NCBI GenBank assembly: GCA_900555875.1
Contig: USNB01000029.1
Coordinates: forward strand, 1 to 10,418
Length of the DNA: 10,418 nucleotides
Direction of reading: 5' to 3'
Source of the DNA: an uncultured Eubacteriales bacterium
GTDB lineage: Bacteria > Bacillota > Clostridia > Christensenellales > Pumilibacteraceae
The first letter of the stretch is position 1. The number at the start of each line of letters is the position of its first letter. The position numbers and the translations under genes are program-made. The notes below the pieces were generated by a model that was not told the origin of the DNA, ran no database searches, and saw only the letters and a program-made list of their open reading frames with translations. Below, in pieces: positions 1 through 5,127 of the stretch.

Positions 1-660
1 GTATCCGATTATCACGGCAATGTGCGCGGCTATGCAGAAAATCCGGTGGTGGAACTGCCGCTGCGTCCGGACGGCAAGCTGGATGTCGGCGGTGCGGTCG
101 GCAAGGACGGCATGCTCACCGTCAGCCGGGACATCGGCCTGCGCGAGCCGTATGTCGGCAGCACGGAGCTCGTCAGCGGTGAGATCGCGGAGGATCTGTC
201 CGCCTATCTCGTCGAGAGCGAGCAGATCCCCGCGGCCTGCGGCCTCGGCGTGCTCGTCGACACCGACCACAGTGTCAAGGCGGCCGGCGGCTTTCTTGTG
301 CAGCTCATGCCCGGCGCGCCGGAGGAGCTGATCGGAAAGCTGGAGGACAATATTTTCATGATGGACCAGCTCACGACCATTCTCGACGAGGACGGAGCGG
401 ACGCCATCATCGCGCAGGTCATGCGCGATCTTGCGCCCGAGATCGTCCTGCGCCACCCGATGTCCTACCGCTGCGCGTGCTCGCGTGCGCGTGTGGAGCA
501 GGCGCTGCGCCAGTGCGGAGCGGATGAGCTGCGCGCGATGATCGCCGAGGGCGAGGATACGCGCGTGCACTGCCAGTTTTGCGATACGGAATATGTATTT
601 ACGCCGGCGGATCTGCAGACGCTGCTGGACGCCGAAAACCCTGACGCCGCAAAGGATTGA
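1..660 (+). CDS. hslO: 33 kDa redox-regulated chaperone Hsp33, 3' part (5' end outside window)
   Basis: Hsp33 is a cytosolic holdase that is zinc-bound and inactive when reduced, and binds unfolding proteins after oxidative disulfide formation. The reading frame is open from base 1, so the gene is cut by the window edge; 219 residues remain of a family usually near 290, so roughly the first 70 are missing. The fragment begins with the recognisable VRGYAENP segment of the N-terminal domain. The C-terminal redox switch is complete: a CxC pair (RCACS, bases 472-480) and a CxxC pair (CQFC, bases 571-582), the four zinc-ligand cysteines of the family. The ATG at base 22 is internal to the protein and is not the true start. 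Codon use is GC-rich: none of about ten isoleucines uses ATA, unlike the genes downstream. It is probably the last gene of its transcript, because a hairpin and then the tRNA promoter follow. Confidence 0.95.
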   Translation, partial: VSDYHGNVRGYAENPVVELPLRPDGKLDVGGAVGKDGMLTVSRDIGLREPYVGSTELVSGEIAEDLSAYLVESEQIPAACGLGVLVDTDHSVKAAGGFLVQLMPGAPEELIGKLEDNIFMMDQLTTILDEDGADAIIAQVMRDLAPEIVLRHPMSYRCACSRARVEQALRQCGADELRAMIAEGEDTRVHCQFCDTEYVFTPADLQTLLDAENPDAAKD

Positions 661-669
661 ACCGTGTTC

Positions 670-688
670 GGGGCGGCGCTGCCGCCCC
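670..688 (+). terminator. GC-rich hairpin after hslO, without a T tract
   Basis: A perfect 8-bp stem (GGGGCGGC / GCCGCCCC) closes a 3-base loop ten bases after the hslO stop codon. It is followed by an A-rich stretch rather than a run of T. The position suggests a transcript end or a 3'-protecting hairpin. The missing U tract makes it an atypical intrinsic terminator, so that role is inferred. Confidence 0.5.
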
Positions 689-726
689 AAACATGCACAA
701 TTGCCGAAAAAATTACCGAAAATCTA

Positions 727-755
727 TTGACAATTGTGTGCCCGTCTTGTATAAT
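727..755 (+). promoter_or_regulatory. Consensus promoter of the tRNA cluster
   Basis: The -35 TTGACA (727-732) and -10 TATAAT (750-755) both match the vegetative sigma-factor consensus exactly and are separated by 17 bp. The -10 box ends 16 bases before the first tRNA gene, so the 5' leader would be only about ten bases. A perfect promoter of this kind fits a highly expressed stable-RNA operon. Confidence 0.9.
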
Positions 756-771
756 GAGCAAGCTGCGAAAC

Positions 772-847
772 GGGAGCATAGCTCAGCCGGGAGAGCACTT
801 GCCTTACAAGCAAGGGGTCACAGGTTCGAGCCCTGTTGTTCCCACCA
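772..847 (+). tRNA. tRNA-Val (anticodon UAC)
   Basis: The cloverleaf can be read directly. The acceptor GGGAGCA pairs with TGTTCCC (one G-U). The anticodon stem CTTGC/GCAAG closes the loop CTTACAA, whose anticodon is TAC, reading valine GUA-type codons. The T stem ACAGG/CCTGT is perfect with loop TTCGAGC. The 3' ACCA is encoded. It is first in a five-tRNA operon. Confidence 0.96.
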
Positions 848-850
848 TTT

Positions 851-927
851 GGCCTGGTAGTTCAGTTGGTTAGAACGCTAGCCTGTCACGCTAGAGGTCG
901 TGGGTTCGAGTCCCATCCAGGTCGCCA
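851..927 (+). tRNA. tRNA-Asp (anticodon GUC)
   Basis: The acceptor GGCCTGG pairs with CCAGGTC, the discriminator is G, and CCA is encoded. The anticodon loop CTGTCAC between GCTAG-type stem strands gives GTC, aspartate. It starts three bases after the tRNA-Val CCA, so the two must be cut from a common precursor. Confidence 0.96.
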
Positions 928-934
928 TTTTTAT

Positions 935-1010
935 GCCTTGGTAGCTCAGTCGGTAGAGCAAGGGACTGAAAATCCCTGTGTCGGTGGTTCGATTCCGCCC
1001 TAAGGCACCA
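935..1010 (+). tRNA. tRNA-Phe (anticodon GAA)
   Basis: The acceptor GCCTTGG pairs with CTAAGGC (one G-U). The anticodon stem AGGGA/TCCCT closes loop CTGAAAA with anticodon GAA, phenylalanine. The 3' ACCA is encoded. It lies seven bases after tRNA-Asp. Confidence 0.96.
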
Positions 1011-1018
1011 TTCGCGTT

Positions 1019-1049
1019 TTCCCGGTATTCGTGTTCGGATATCGGGGAA
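1019..1049 (+). other. Imperfect hairpin between tRNA-Phe and tRNA-Thr
   Basis: The 42-base gap between these tRNAs is much longer than the others in the cluster (3-8 bases). It can fold as TTCCCGGTAT against ATATCGGGGAA with one bulged G and a ten-base loop. No T run follows, so it is not a convincing terminator. A processing or spacer element is possible, but the pairing may be fortuitous. Confidence 0.3.
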
Positions 1050-1052
1050 CAT

Positions 1053-1128
1053 GCTGGTGTAGCTCAATTGGCAGAGCAGCTGACTTGTAATCAGCAGGTT
1101 GCGGGTTCAAGTCCCATCACCAGCTCCA
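1053..1128 (+). tRNA. tRNA-Thr (anticodon UGU)
   Basis: The acceptor GCTGGTG pairs with CACCAGC, the discriminator is T, and CCA is encoded. The anticodon stem GCTGA/TCAGC closes loop CTTGTAA with anticodon TGT, threonine. The T stem GCGGG/CCCAT has three G-C pairs, a G-U, and one C-A mismatch at the 50-64 position. This is slightly weaker than usual but does not argue against function. Confidence 0.94.
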
Positions 1129-1136
1129 ATACATAA

Positions 1137-1220
<84 letters not shown>

Positions 1221-1221
<1 letters not shown>

Positions 1222-1259
1222 AAAACAGGATCCGGCGCGCAGCGGGATCCTGTTTTTTT
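1221..1259 (+). terminator. Intrinsic terminator of the tRNA operon
   Basis: A perfect stem CAGGATCC (1226-1233) / GGATCCTG (1245-1252) encloses an 11-base loop. It is preceded by five A and followed by seven T (1253-1259), giving a classical rho-independent terminator. The A/T flanks extend the stem. It ends the tRNA transcript before the nifX-like gene. Confidence 0.92.
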
Positions 1260-1359
1260 GTGCAGAGAAGCCGATCGTAACCAACCGCCCGGACGCGGAC
1301 GGAATTAAATGAAACATATCTTCCGGCATATAAAGCGCACTGACCATATATCCATTCGT

Positions 1360-1388
1360 TTGACAACAGGGCAAAAAAGGTGTAGACT
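1360..1388 (+). promoter_or_regulatory. Promoter of the NifX-like gene
   Basis: The -35 TTGACA (1360-1365, exact consensus) and -10 TAGACT (1383-1388, four of six) are spaced by 17 bp, with the start codon 25 bases after the -10. The stretch from 1260 to this promoter shows no other feature. Confidence 0.7.
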
Positions 1389-1413
1389 TCCAAAAAACGC
1401 GGAGGATAACAAT

Positions 1414-1809
1414 ATGAAAATAGCCGTAACATATGATAACGGGAATGTATTCGGACATTTCGGCCACACCGAAAAATTCAAGATCTACGATATTGAAAAC
1501 GGCGTCATAAAGACGTCAGCCGTCATATCTGCCGCCGGCAGCGGTCACGGTGCACTTGCCGGATTTCTTGCCGTGCACGGCGTTGACGTTCTTATCTGCG
1601 GAGGGATTGGCGGCGGAGCGATCAATGCTCTTGCCGATGTAGATATAAAAGTATACGCCGGCGTCACGGGAAATGCCGACAATGCAGTCGAAGCATTCAT
1701 TGCCGGCAAGCTGAATTACGATCCCGACGCAAAATGCAGCAAACACGAGCACATGAATGACGATTGCGGTTCTCACAGCTGCGGGCATACCTGCCATAAC
1801 GACAAATAA
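1414..1809 (+). CDS. NifX/NifB-type dinitrogenase iron-molybdenum cofactor biosynthesis family protein
   Basis: A 131-residue protein of the Nitro_FeMo-Co (NifX/NafY/VnfX) family, whose known members bind or carry Fe-S or FeMo cofactor clusters; stand-alone clostridial members mostly have no assigned role. The family fold is visible: a start MKIAVTYDNGNVFGHFGH with the HFG segment, then GHGALAGFL (44-52), and the signature VLICGGIGGGAINAL (59-73) followed by VYAGVTGNADNAVEAF. The C-terminal tail has four Cys (108, 118, 123, 127) and five His (111, 113, 121, 125, 128), so metal binding is likely. The ATG at 1414 is chosen because GGAGG (1401-1405) lies eight bases upstream; an earlier in-frame ATG at 1309 lies before the promoter and lacks family similarity. 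It is monocistronic between promoter and terminator. No nitrogenase genes are nearby, so a nitrogen-fixation role should not be assumed. Confidence 0.9.
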   Translation: MKIAVTYDNGNVFGHFGHTEKFKIYDIENGVIKTSAVISAAGSGHGALAGFLAVHGVDVLICGGIGGGAINALADVDIKVYAGVTGNADNAVEAFIAGKLNYDPDAKCSKHEHMNDDCGSHSCGHTCHNDK

Positions 1810-1810
1810 C

Positions 1811-1882
1811 AAGATATTATACCAACGTATAAAGCCGACCGTCGGTAACGCACCGTAAGGTCGGCTTTATCATAATATTTTT
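1811..1882 (+). terminator. Long hairpin terminator after the NifX-like gene
   Basis: The core stem ATAAAGCCGACC (1829-1840) / GGTCGGCTTTAT (1859-1870) is a perfect 12-bp inverted repeat. Inside it, CGGT/ACCG (1843-1846/1852-1855) can add an inner stem. Outside it, ATATTAT (1814-1820) faces ATAATAT (1873-1879). The T tract is short (ending TTTTT at about 1878-1882). No gene converges here, so it most likely ends the NifX-like transcript. Confidence 0.75.
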
Positions 1883-1889
1883 CAAAACG

Positions 1890-1920
1890 CAACTCAAAGT
1901 TTACAAAAAAACAACTCAAA
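1890..1920 (+). repeat. Two direct repeats CAACTCAAA, 22 bp apart, upstream of a promoter
   Basis: CAACTCAAA occurs at 1890-1898 and again at 1912-1920, a centre-to-centre distance of 22 bp, about two helical turns. The second copy ends five bases before the -35 box at 1926. The placement resembles tandem sites for an activator or repressor of the membrane-protein gene downstream, but no known operator matches, so function is inferred. Confidence 0.4.
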
Positions 1921-1925
1921 CGTTA

Positions 1926-1954
1926 TTTACATGATAAGGCAGGTGTGATATATT
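1926..1954 (+). promoter_or_regulatory. Promoter of the small membrane-protein gene
   Basis: The -35 TTTACA (1926-1931, five of six) and -10 TATATT (1949-1954, five of six) have a 17-bp spacer. The -10 ends 45 bases before the start codon at 2000. Confidence 0.75.
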
Positions 1955-1999
1955 CAAAGCAGGAATAAGCTAGCGCAGGCGACAAAAAAGGAGATAACG

Positions 2000-2443
2000 A
2001 TGAAAGCACAAATAAAAAACATAGTAACGCTTATTATTGCCGTCGCCGCAAACGTTTTATCGGTAGCGCTCGGTATTACCGTTTGGATAGTCTCGGGGGA
2101 TGCGGTGGACGACATAGTCATCCCGCTCGGGATATTCCTTGTGTTCGGCACCGTACAAACGGCAGCAGCAATACCGGAAAAGAGAAATACCGGCAGCGAC
2201 AGGGCTTTTGCGATATCCCTCATATTATCCGTATTTAAGCTGGTGTTCGCGTTCTGCACTGAATTTTTTTTGGATATGCGAAACATATATTTCGGGTCTC
2301 CCGAAAAAACGGCGATATCTGTATGTATAATACTTTATCTTGTCTCCCTTGTAATAGTTTTTATATGCGAACTTTCGGCAATGCTCCTGTCAAAGATACG
2401 CCACAGCCGATCGGCAACGACAGACAAAGGCATTTCGAAATAA
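2000..2443 (+). CDS. Small four-helix membrane protein of unknown function
   Basis: A 147-residue hydrophobic protein that I do not recognise. Four membrane segments can be read at about residues 7-32, 38-59, 69-89 and 103-129. They are separated by short polar loops (PEKRNTGSDR between 2 and 3, MRNIYFGSPEK between 3 and 4), and the C-terminal tail is basic and polar. There is no signal-peptide cleavage site or catalytic motif. The start is secure: AAGGAG (1988-1993) lies six bases before the ATG, and a promoter lies further upstream. The next promoter begins only seven bases after the stop and no terminator is visible between, so readthrough into the XRE operon is likely. A role linked to that operon is possible but unsupported by sequence similarity. 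Confidence 0.75.
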   Translation: MKAQIKNIVTLIIAVAANVLSVALGITVWIVSGDAVDDIVIPLGIFLVFGTVQTAAAIPEKRNTGSDRAFAISLILSVFKLVFAFCTEFFLDMRNIYFGSPEKTAISVCIILYLVSLVIVFICELSAMLLSKIRHSRSATTDKGISK

Positions 2444-2449
2444 CGGGTA

Positions 2450-2478
2450 TTGACACGACCGCCTTTGCATGATAAAAT
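2450..2478 (+). promoter_or_regulatory. Promoter of the XRE / membrane / PstS-like operon
   Basis: The -35 TTGACA (2450-2455, exact) and -10 TAAAAT (2473-2478, five of six) have a 17-bp spacer. The start codon at 2511 is 32 bases after the -10. The promoter sits immediately behind the preceding gene's stop codon. Confidence 0.85.
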
Positions 2479-2510
2479 AGGACAAACACAGACAGACGGG
2501 AGCAGCGTAA

Positions 2511-3335
2511 ATGAACGAATACGAGAACAAGACAATGGGCATGATAATAGCCGAAAAACGCAAAAAACGCGGCTACACGCAGGAATCGCTCGCCGAAGCC
2601 ATAGGCGTGTCAAGACAAGCCGTATCACGGTGGGAATCCGATTCGGCTTATCCCGAAACGGAAAAACTGATAAAGCTCGCGCGTTTACTGGATCTCGATC
2701 TTAACCGGCTGCTGCTCGGACGCGATCAAAAGGAAAACACTCTTCAAAGTGCAGAAAGCAGCGAGACGCCTGACCGCAGCGATATCCGGTTTCCGGGCTT
2801 TGTTCTTCCGCACTACGAATATGTGAGCCGCACCAGACTGTTCGGGCTGCCGCTCGTACACATCAACATAGGTCACGGCATATACCGCGCAAAAGGCGTT
2901 ATCGCAATAGGCACTGTCGCGACGGGGCTGATATCTATAGGAATATTTTCGTTAGGTCTGATCTCGATCGGGATACTTTGCGCGGGACTGCTTGCGCTCG
3001 GGATCCTGTCTGCCGGTTTCTTTTCCATAGGCGCCGTCGCATTCGGCATAATAGCCATGGGTGCGGCAGCGATAGGACTGATGTCTTTTGGCGCACTGTC
3101 GATAGGGATGTTCGCATTCGGCGGACTGAGCATAGGCGGATACCTGGCGGTAGGCGAGCATGCTTACGGAGGCATCGTAGTGGCGATGACTCACGGACAC
3201 GGAAGCATAGTGACTTTCATTTCGACATCGGCAAACACCATTTCATACGACCGCGACGCGCTCATGACCGCGATCGACGCCAACATACCGAAATTCTGGA
3301 TATGGTTCATATCGATATCCAAAGCGCTGCTATAA
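2511..3335 (+). CDS. XRE-family helix-turn-helix regulator with C-terminal glycine pentapeptide-repeat domain
   Basis: A 274-residue two-domain protein. Residues 11-68 form a canonical XRE/Cro-type DNA-binding domain (IIAEKRKKRGYTQESLAEAIG, then the recognition-helix segment SRQAVSRWE). A polar linker (70-95) leads to LPLVHINIGHG (113-123). Residues 127-209 then carry 17 glycines at exact five-residue spacing (129, 134 and so on to 209). Every residue two before a repeat glycine is Ala, Ser or Cys, and those just before are mostly Ile, Leu, Phe, Met or Ala. This gives a repeat [A/S]-hydrophobic-G-x-x, reminiscent of pentapeptide-repeat beta-helices but hydrophobic. A second hydrophobic stretch (about 221-239) and a final one (262-270) follow. 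The start is set by GGGAG (2498-2502) eight bases before the ATG. It is first gene of an operon with two membrane-associated proteins, which suggests a membrane-linked regulator; the ligand and target are unknown. Confidence 0.88.
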   Translation: MNEYENKTMGMIIAEKRKKRGYTQESLAEAIGVSRQAVSRWESDSAYPETEKLIKLARLLDLDLNRLLLGRDQKENTLQSAESSETPDRSDIRFPGFVLPHYEYVSRTRLFGLPLVHINIGHGIYRAKGVIAIGTVATGLISIGIFSLGLISIGILCAGLLALGILSAGFFSIGAVAFGIIAMGAAAIGLMSFGALSIGMFAFGGLSIGGYLAVGEHAYGGIVVAMTHGHGSIVTFISTSANTISYDRDALMTAIDANIPKFWIWFISISKALL

Positions 3336-3359
3336 TATATAAGCGGCGGGGAGGTGAAA

Positions 3360-3869
3360 ATGGATAAAAGAATCAACGGTCCGGCTACGGAAAATGAAAA
3401 GACCGCAAAAAAGCCGAAACCACTGCTCATCGCAGCCATCGTCCTCTTTGCGATCGGCGCGCTTTTCGTCATTCCTACGGCGATAACGAGCGATCCGTTC
3501 TTCCTTATATTCGCATTCATCATATGCGCCGCCGCGCTTATTTGCCTTATCGTCTGGCTCCTGCGCGACGTACTTAATATACGTCCGCATCCGAGAGCGG
3601 AAATAGTGGTACCCACAGTCGCGCTCATCGTTGACTGCTTGTCTCCTCTGTTTCTCATCCCCGATCTTGCGATCCTGCTGCTGCTCGGTATAGGAGCGAT
3701 CTTTCCTCTCGCAGGTCTCGTACTCGGGATAGTGGGCATCATACTATCCGTAAAAAAGAGCAAAGTCGGTCTCGGCCTGTCGATAGCGGCGATAGCGCTG
3801 CCGATCGTCTTTACCATCACCGTCCTGGCGCTGCAAGCAAACGGCGTCGCGATCATAAGTTTGATGTAG
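3360..3869 (+). CDS. Five-helix membrane protein, DUF4190-like C-terminal half
   Basis: A 169-residue integral membrane protein with a basic, polar N-terminus (about 20 residues) and predicted helices near residues 21-43, 46-69, 83-103, 105-128 and 136-160. The segment FPLAGLVLGIVGIILSVKK followed by GLGLSIAAIALPI resembles the glycine-rich paired helices of DUF4190-type proteins, whose function is unknown. The ATG at 3360 is preferred because GGGGAGG (3348-3354) lies five bases upstream; an in-frame GTG at 3354 overlaps that ribosome binding site and is unlikely to be used. It lies 24 bases after the XRE gene and five bases before the PstS-like gene, so it is very likely cotranscribed and may form a complex with one or both. 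No enzymatic motif is visible. Confidence 0.8.
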   Translation: MDKRINGPATENEKTAKKPKPLLIAAIVLFAIGALFVIPTAITSDPFFLIFAFIICAAALICLIVWLLRDVLNIRPHPRAEIVVPTVALIVDCLSPLFLIPDLAILLLLGIGAIFPLAGLVLGIVGIILSVKKSKVGLGLSIAAIALPIVFTITVLALQANGVAIISLM

Positions 3870-3874
3870 CCGAC

Positions 3875-5068
3875 ATGAAAGCCAAAGCAAAAAATGCACT
3901 TTTTACGGCGCTGCGTATAGCCATAACGCTTGCATCGGCGGCAGTTGCCGCGTTGATGCTCGAAACATACGACTATATATCGCGATTCGCTTCGATAGAC
4001 AACGCCGTAGGGATGCTGCCCATGGCGCTGATGTTTACGACGTTTGCCTGCGTATGTCTGATAACATGGCTGCCGCCTTTCGGCAGAAAGACCGCAGTGG
4101 CAATAGCGCTTGCGATCGTGGCAGTGACATCTATAGCGCTTTATCCGAATGCCGTTGCGGGGAACTGGTGGATAGGCGGAACAACTTCGGAAGCAGAATC
4201 CGAACCGGACATATCCGTCTACGCGCCGTTTACAGGTTCTCAGACGGCACAACTCGATGAGCCGAGTACTTTATCGATATCGGACGATCTTCCCGTCATG
4301 GACGGAGCGACGGCGTTATACCCCGTATACGCAGCATATGCACAAACGGTATATGACGAGGAGACATTCTCTTCCGATCTCGTGCGATGCTCAAAAACAA
4401 CGGGTGCATACGACGCTCTGATCTCCGGAGAAGCAGACGTCATATTCGTAGCGGGACCGTCCGAAGCTCAGCGCAAAAAAGCAGAAGAGGCGGGAACAGA
4501 ACTGAAATTGCATGCGATAGGGAAAGAAGCATTCGTGTTCATCGTAGCAAAAAGCAACCCCGTCGAAGAGCTTACGTACGAACAGATACAGAACATCTAC
4601 TCTGGAAAGACGAGAAAATGGCGCACTCTCGGCTGGGACGAGGGAGGTGACATCATAGCTTTTCAGCGGCCGGAAGGCTCGGGAAGCCAGACGGGACTGC
4701 AGAAAATAATGGGAGACACTCCCATCGCCGCTCCGAGGCCGCTGCCCGACGACAGCCTGATAGGTACAAACAGCCTTATGCAGCAAGTTACCGTCGAATG
4801 GAACGGCGTACAGCCCGCGCTCGGCTACTTATACCGCTTTTTTGCCACGACAATGTATCCGAATCCGGATGCAAAATTGCTCGGCATTGACGGCGTATAT
4901 CCGTCCGAAGAGAACATACGAAACGGCACATATCCGTTCATAACCGAATTATATGCCGTCACTGACGGCGAACCTTCGGGAAACGTAAAACTGCTCATAG
5001 ATTGGATCACCTCCGGGCAGGGGCAGCAGCTGACAGAAAAAGCGGGATACGTTTCCTCAATGGCATAA
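3875..5068 (+). CDS. Membrane-anchored PstS-like substrate-binding protein
   Basis: A 397-residue protein. Three N-terminal hydrophobic segments (about 9-29, 45-66 and 72-94) replace the usual lipoprotein signal. An acidic linker (105-140) leads to a type II periplasmic-binding-protein domain of the phosphate-binding PstS kind. Supporting motifs are DGATALYPVYAAYA (143-156), TTGAYDALISGEADVIF (175-191), FIVAKSNPVEELTYEQIQNIYSG (222-244, typical of PstS) and the anion-binding-like RPEGSGSQTG (265-274). The domain should lie outside the membrane. No lipobox is present and no pstC, pstA, pstB or phoU gene is adjacent, so a sensing or ligand-presenting role is more likely than classical transport (inference). 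The ligand may be phosphate or another anion. No Shine-Dalgarno sequence is evident; the start is five bases after the previous stop, so translation is probably coupled. Confidence 0.85.
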   Translation: MKAKAKNALFTALRIAITLASAAVAALMLETYDYISRFASIDNAVGMLPMALMFTTFACVCLITWLPPFGRKTAVAIALAIVAVTSIALYPNAVAGNWWIGGTTSEAESEPDISVYAPFTGSQTAQLDEPSTLSISDDLPVMDGATALYPVYAAYAQTVYDEETFSSDLVRCSKTTGAYDALISGEADVIFVAGPSEAQRKKAEEAGTELKLHAIGKEAFVFIVAKSNPVEELTYEQIQNIYSGKTRKWRTLGWDEGGDIIAFQRPEGSGSQTGLQKIMGDTPIAAPRPLPDDSLIGTNSLMQQVTVEWNGVQPALGYLYRFFATTMYPNPDAKLLGIDGVYPSEENIRNGTYPFITELYAVTDGEPSGNVKLLIDWITSGQGQQLTEKAGYVSSMA

Positions 5069-5073
5069 GATCG

Positions 5074-5110
5074 AAACACGCGCCGTCCGAACAGGAACAG
5101 CGCGTGTTTT
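5074..5110 (+). terminator. Terminator between convergent genes
   Basis: AAACACGCGC (5074-5083) and GCGCGTGTTT (5100-5109) form a perfect 10-bp stem with a 16-base loop and a TTTT end on the plus strand. It starts six bases after the PstS-like stop codon. It lies 18 bases beyond the stop of the convergent helicase gene, so it may also slow minus-strand transcription, though the T run there is weak. Confidence 0.75.
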
Positions 5111-5127
5111 ATCCGCGTATTTTTTCA

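Noticed and set aside
2873..3133. Open minus-strand frame opposite the repeat region of the XRE regulator, rich in Pro/Ile/Ala
   Set aside because: It mirrors the periodic glycine codons of the plus-strand gene, has no ribosome binding site or family similarity, and is a shadow frame.
2889..3137. DNA tandem repeat or CRISPR-like array in the XRE gene
   Set aside because: The periodicity is at the protein level, with 15-bp codon spacing. The nucleotide copies are too diverged for a DNA tandem repeat and there are no spacers.
3308..3336. TATAAT at 3331-3336 as an internal promoter for the five-helix membrane protein
   Set aside because: No acceptable -35 box lies at 16-18 bp spacing, and the TATAAT overlaps the end and stop codon of the XRE gene. 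It is probably incidental.
3191..4252. Long minus-strand open frame of 353 codons across the membrane-protein genes
   Set aside because: It covers three plus-strand genes with clear starts and family motifs. Its product is of low complexity with many Arg and Ser, and it lacks a translation start signal.
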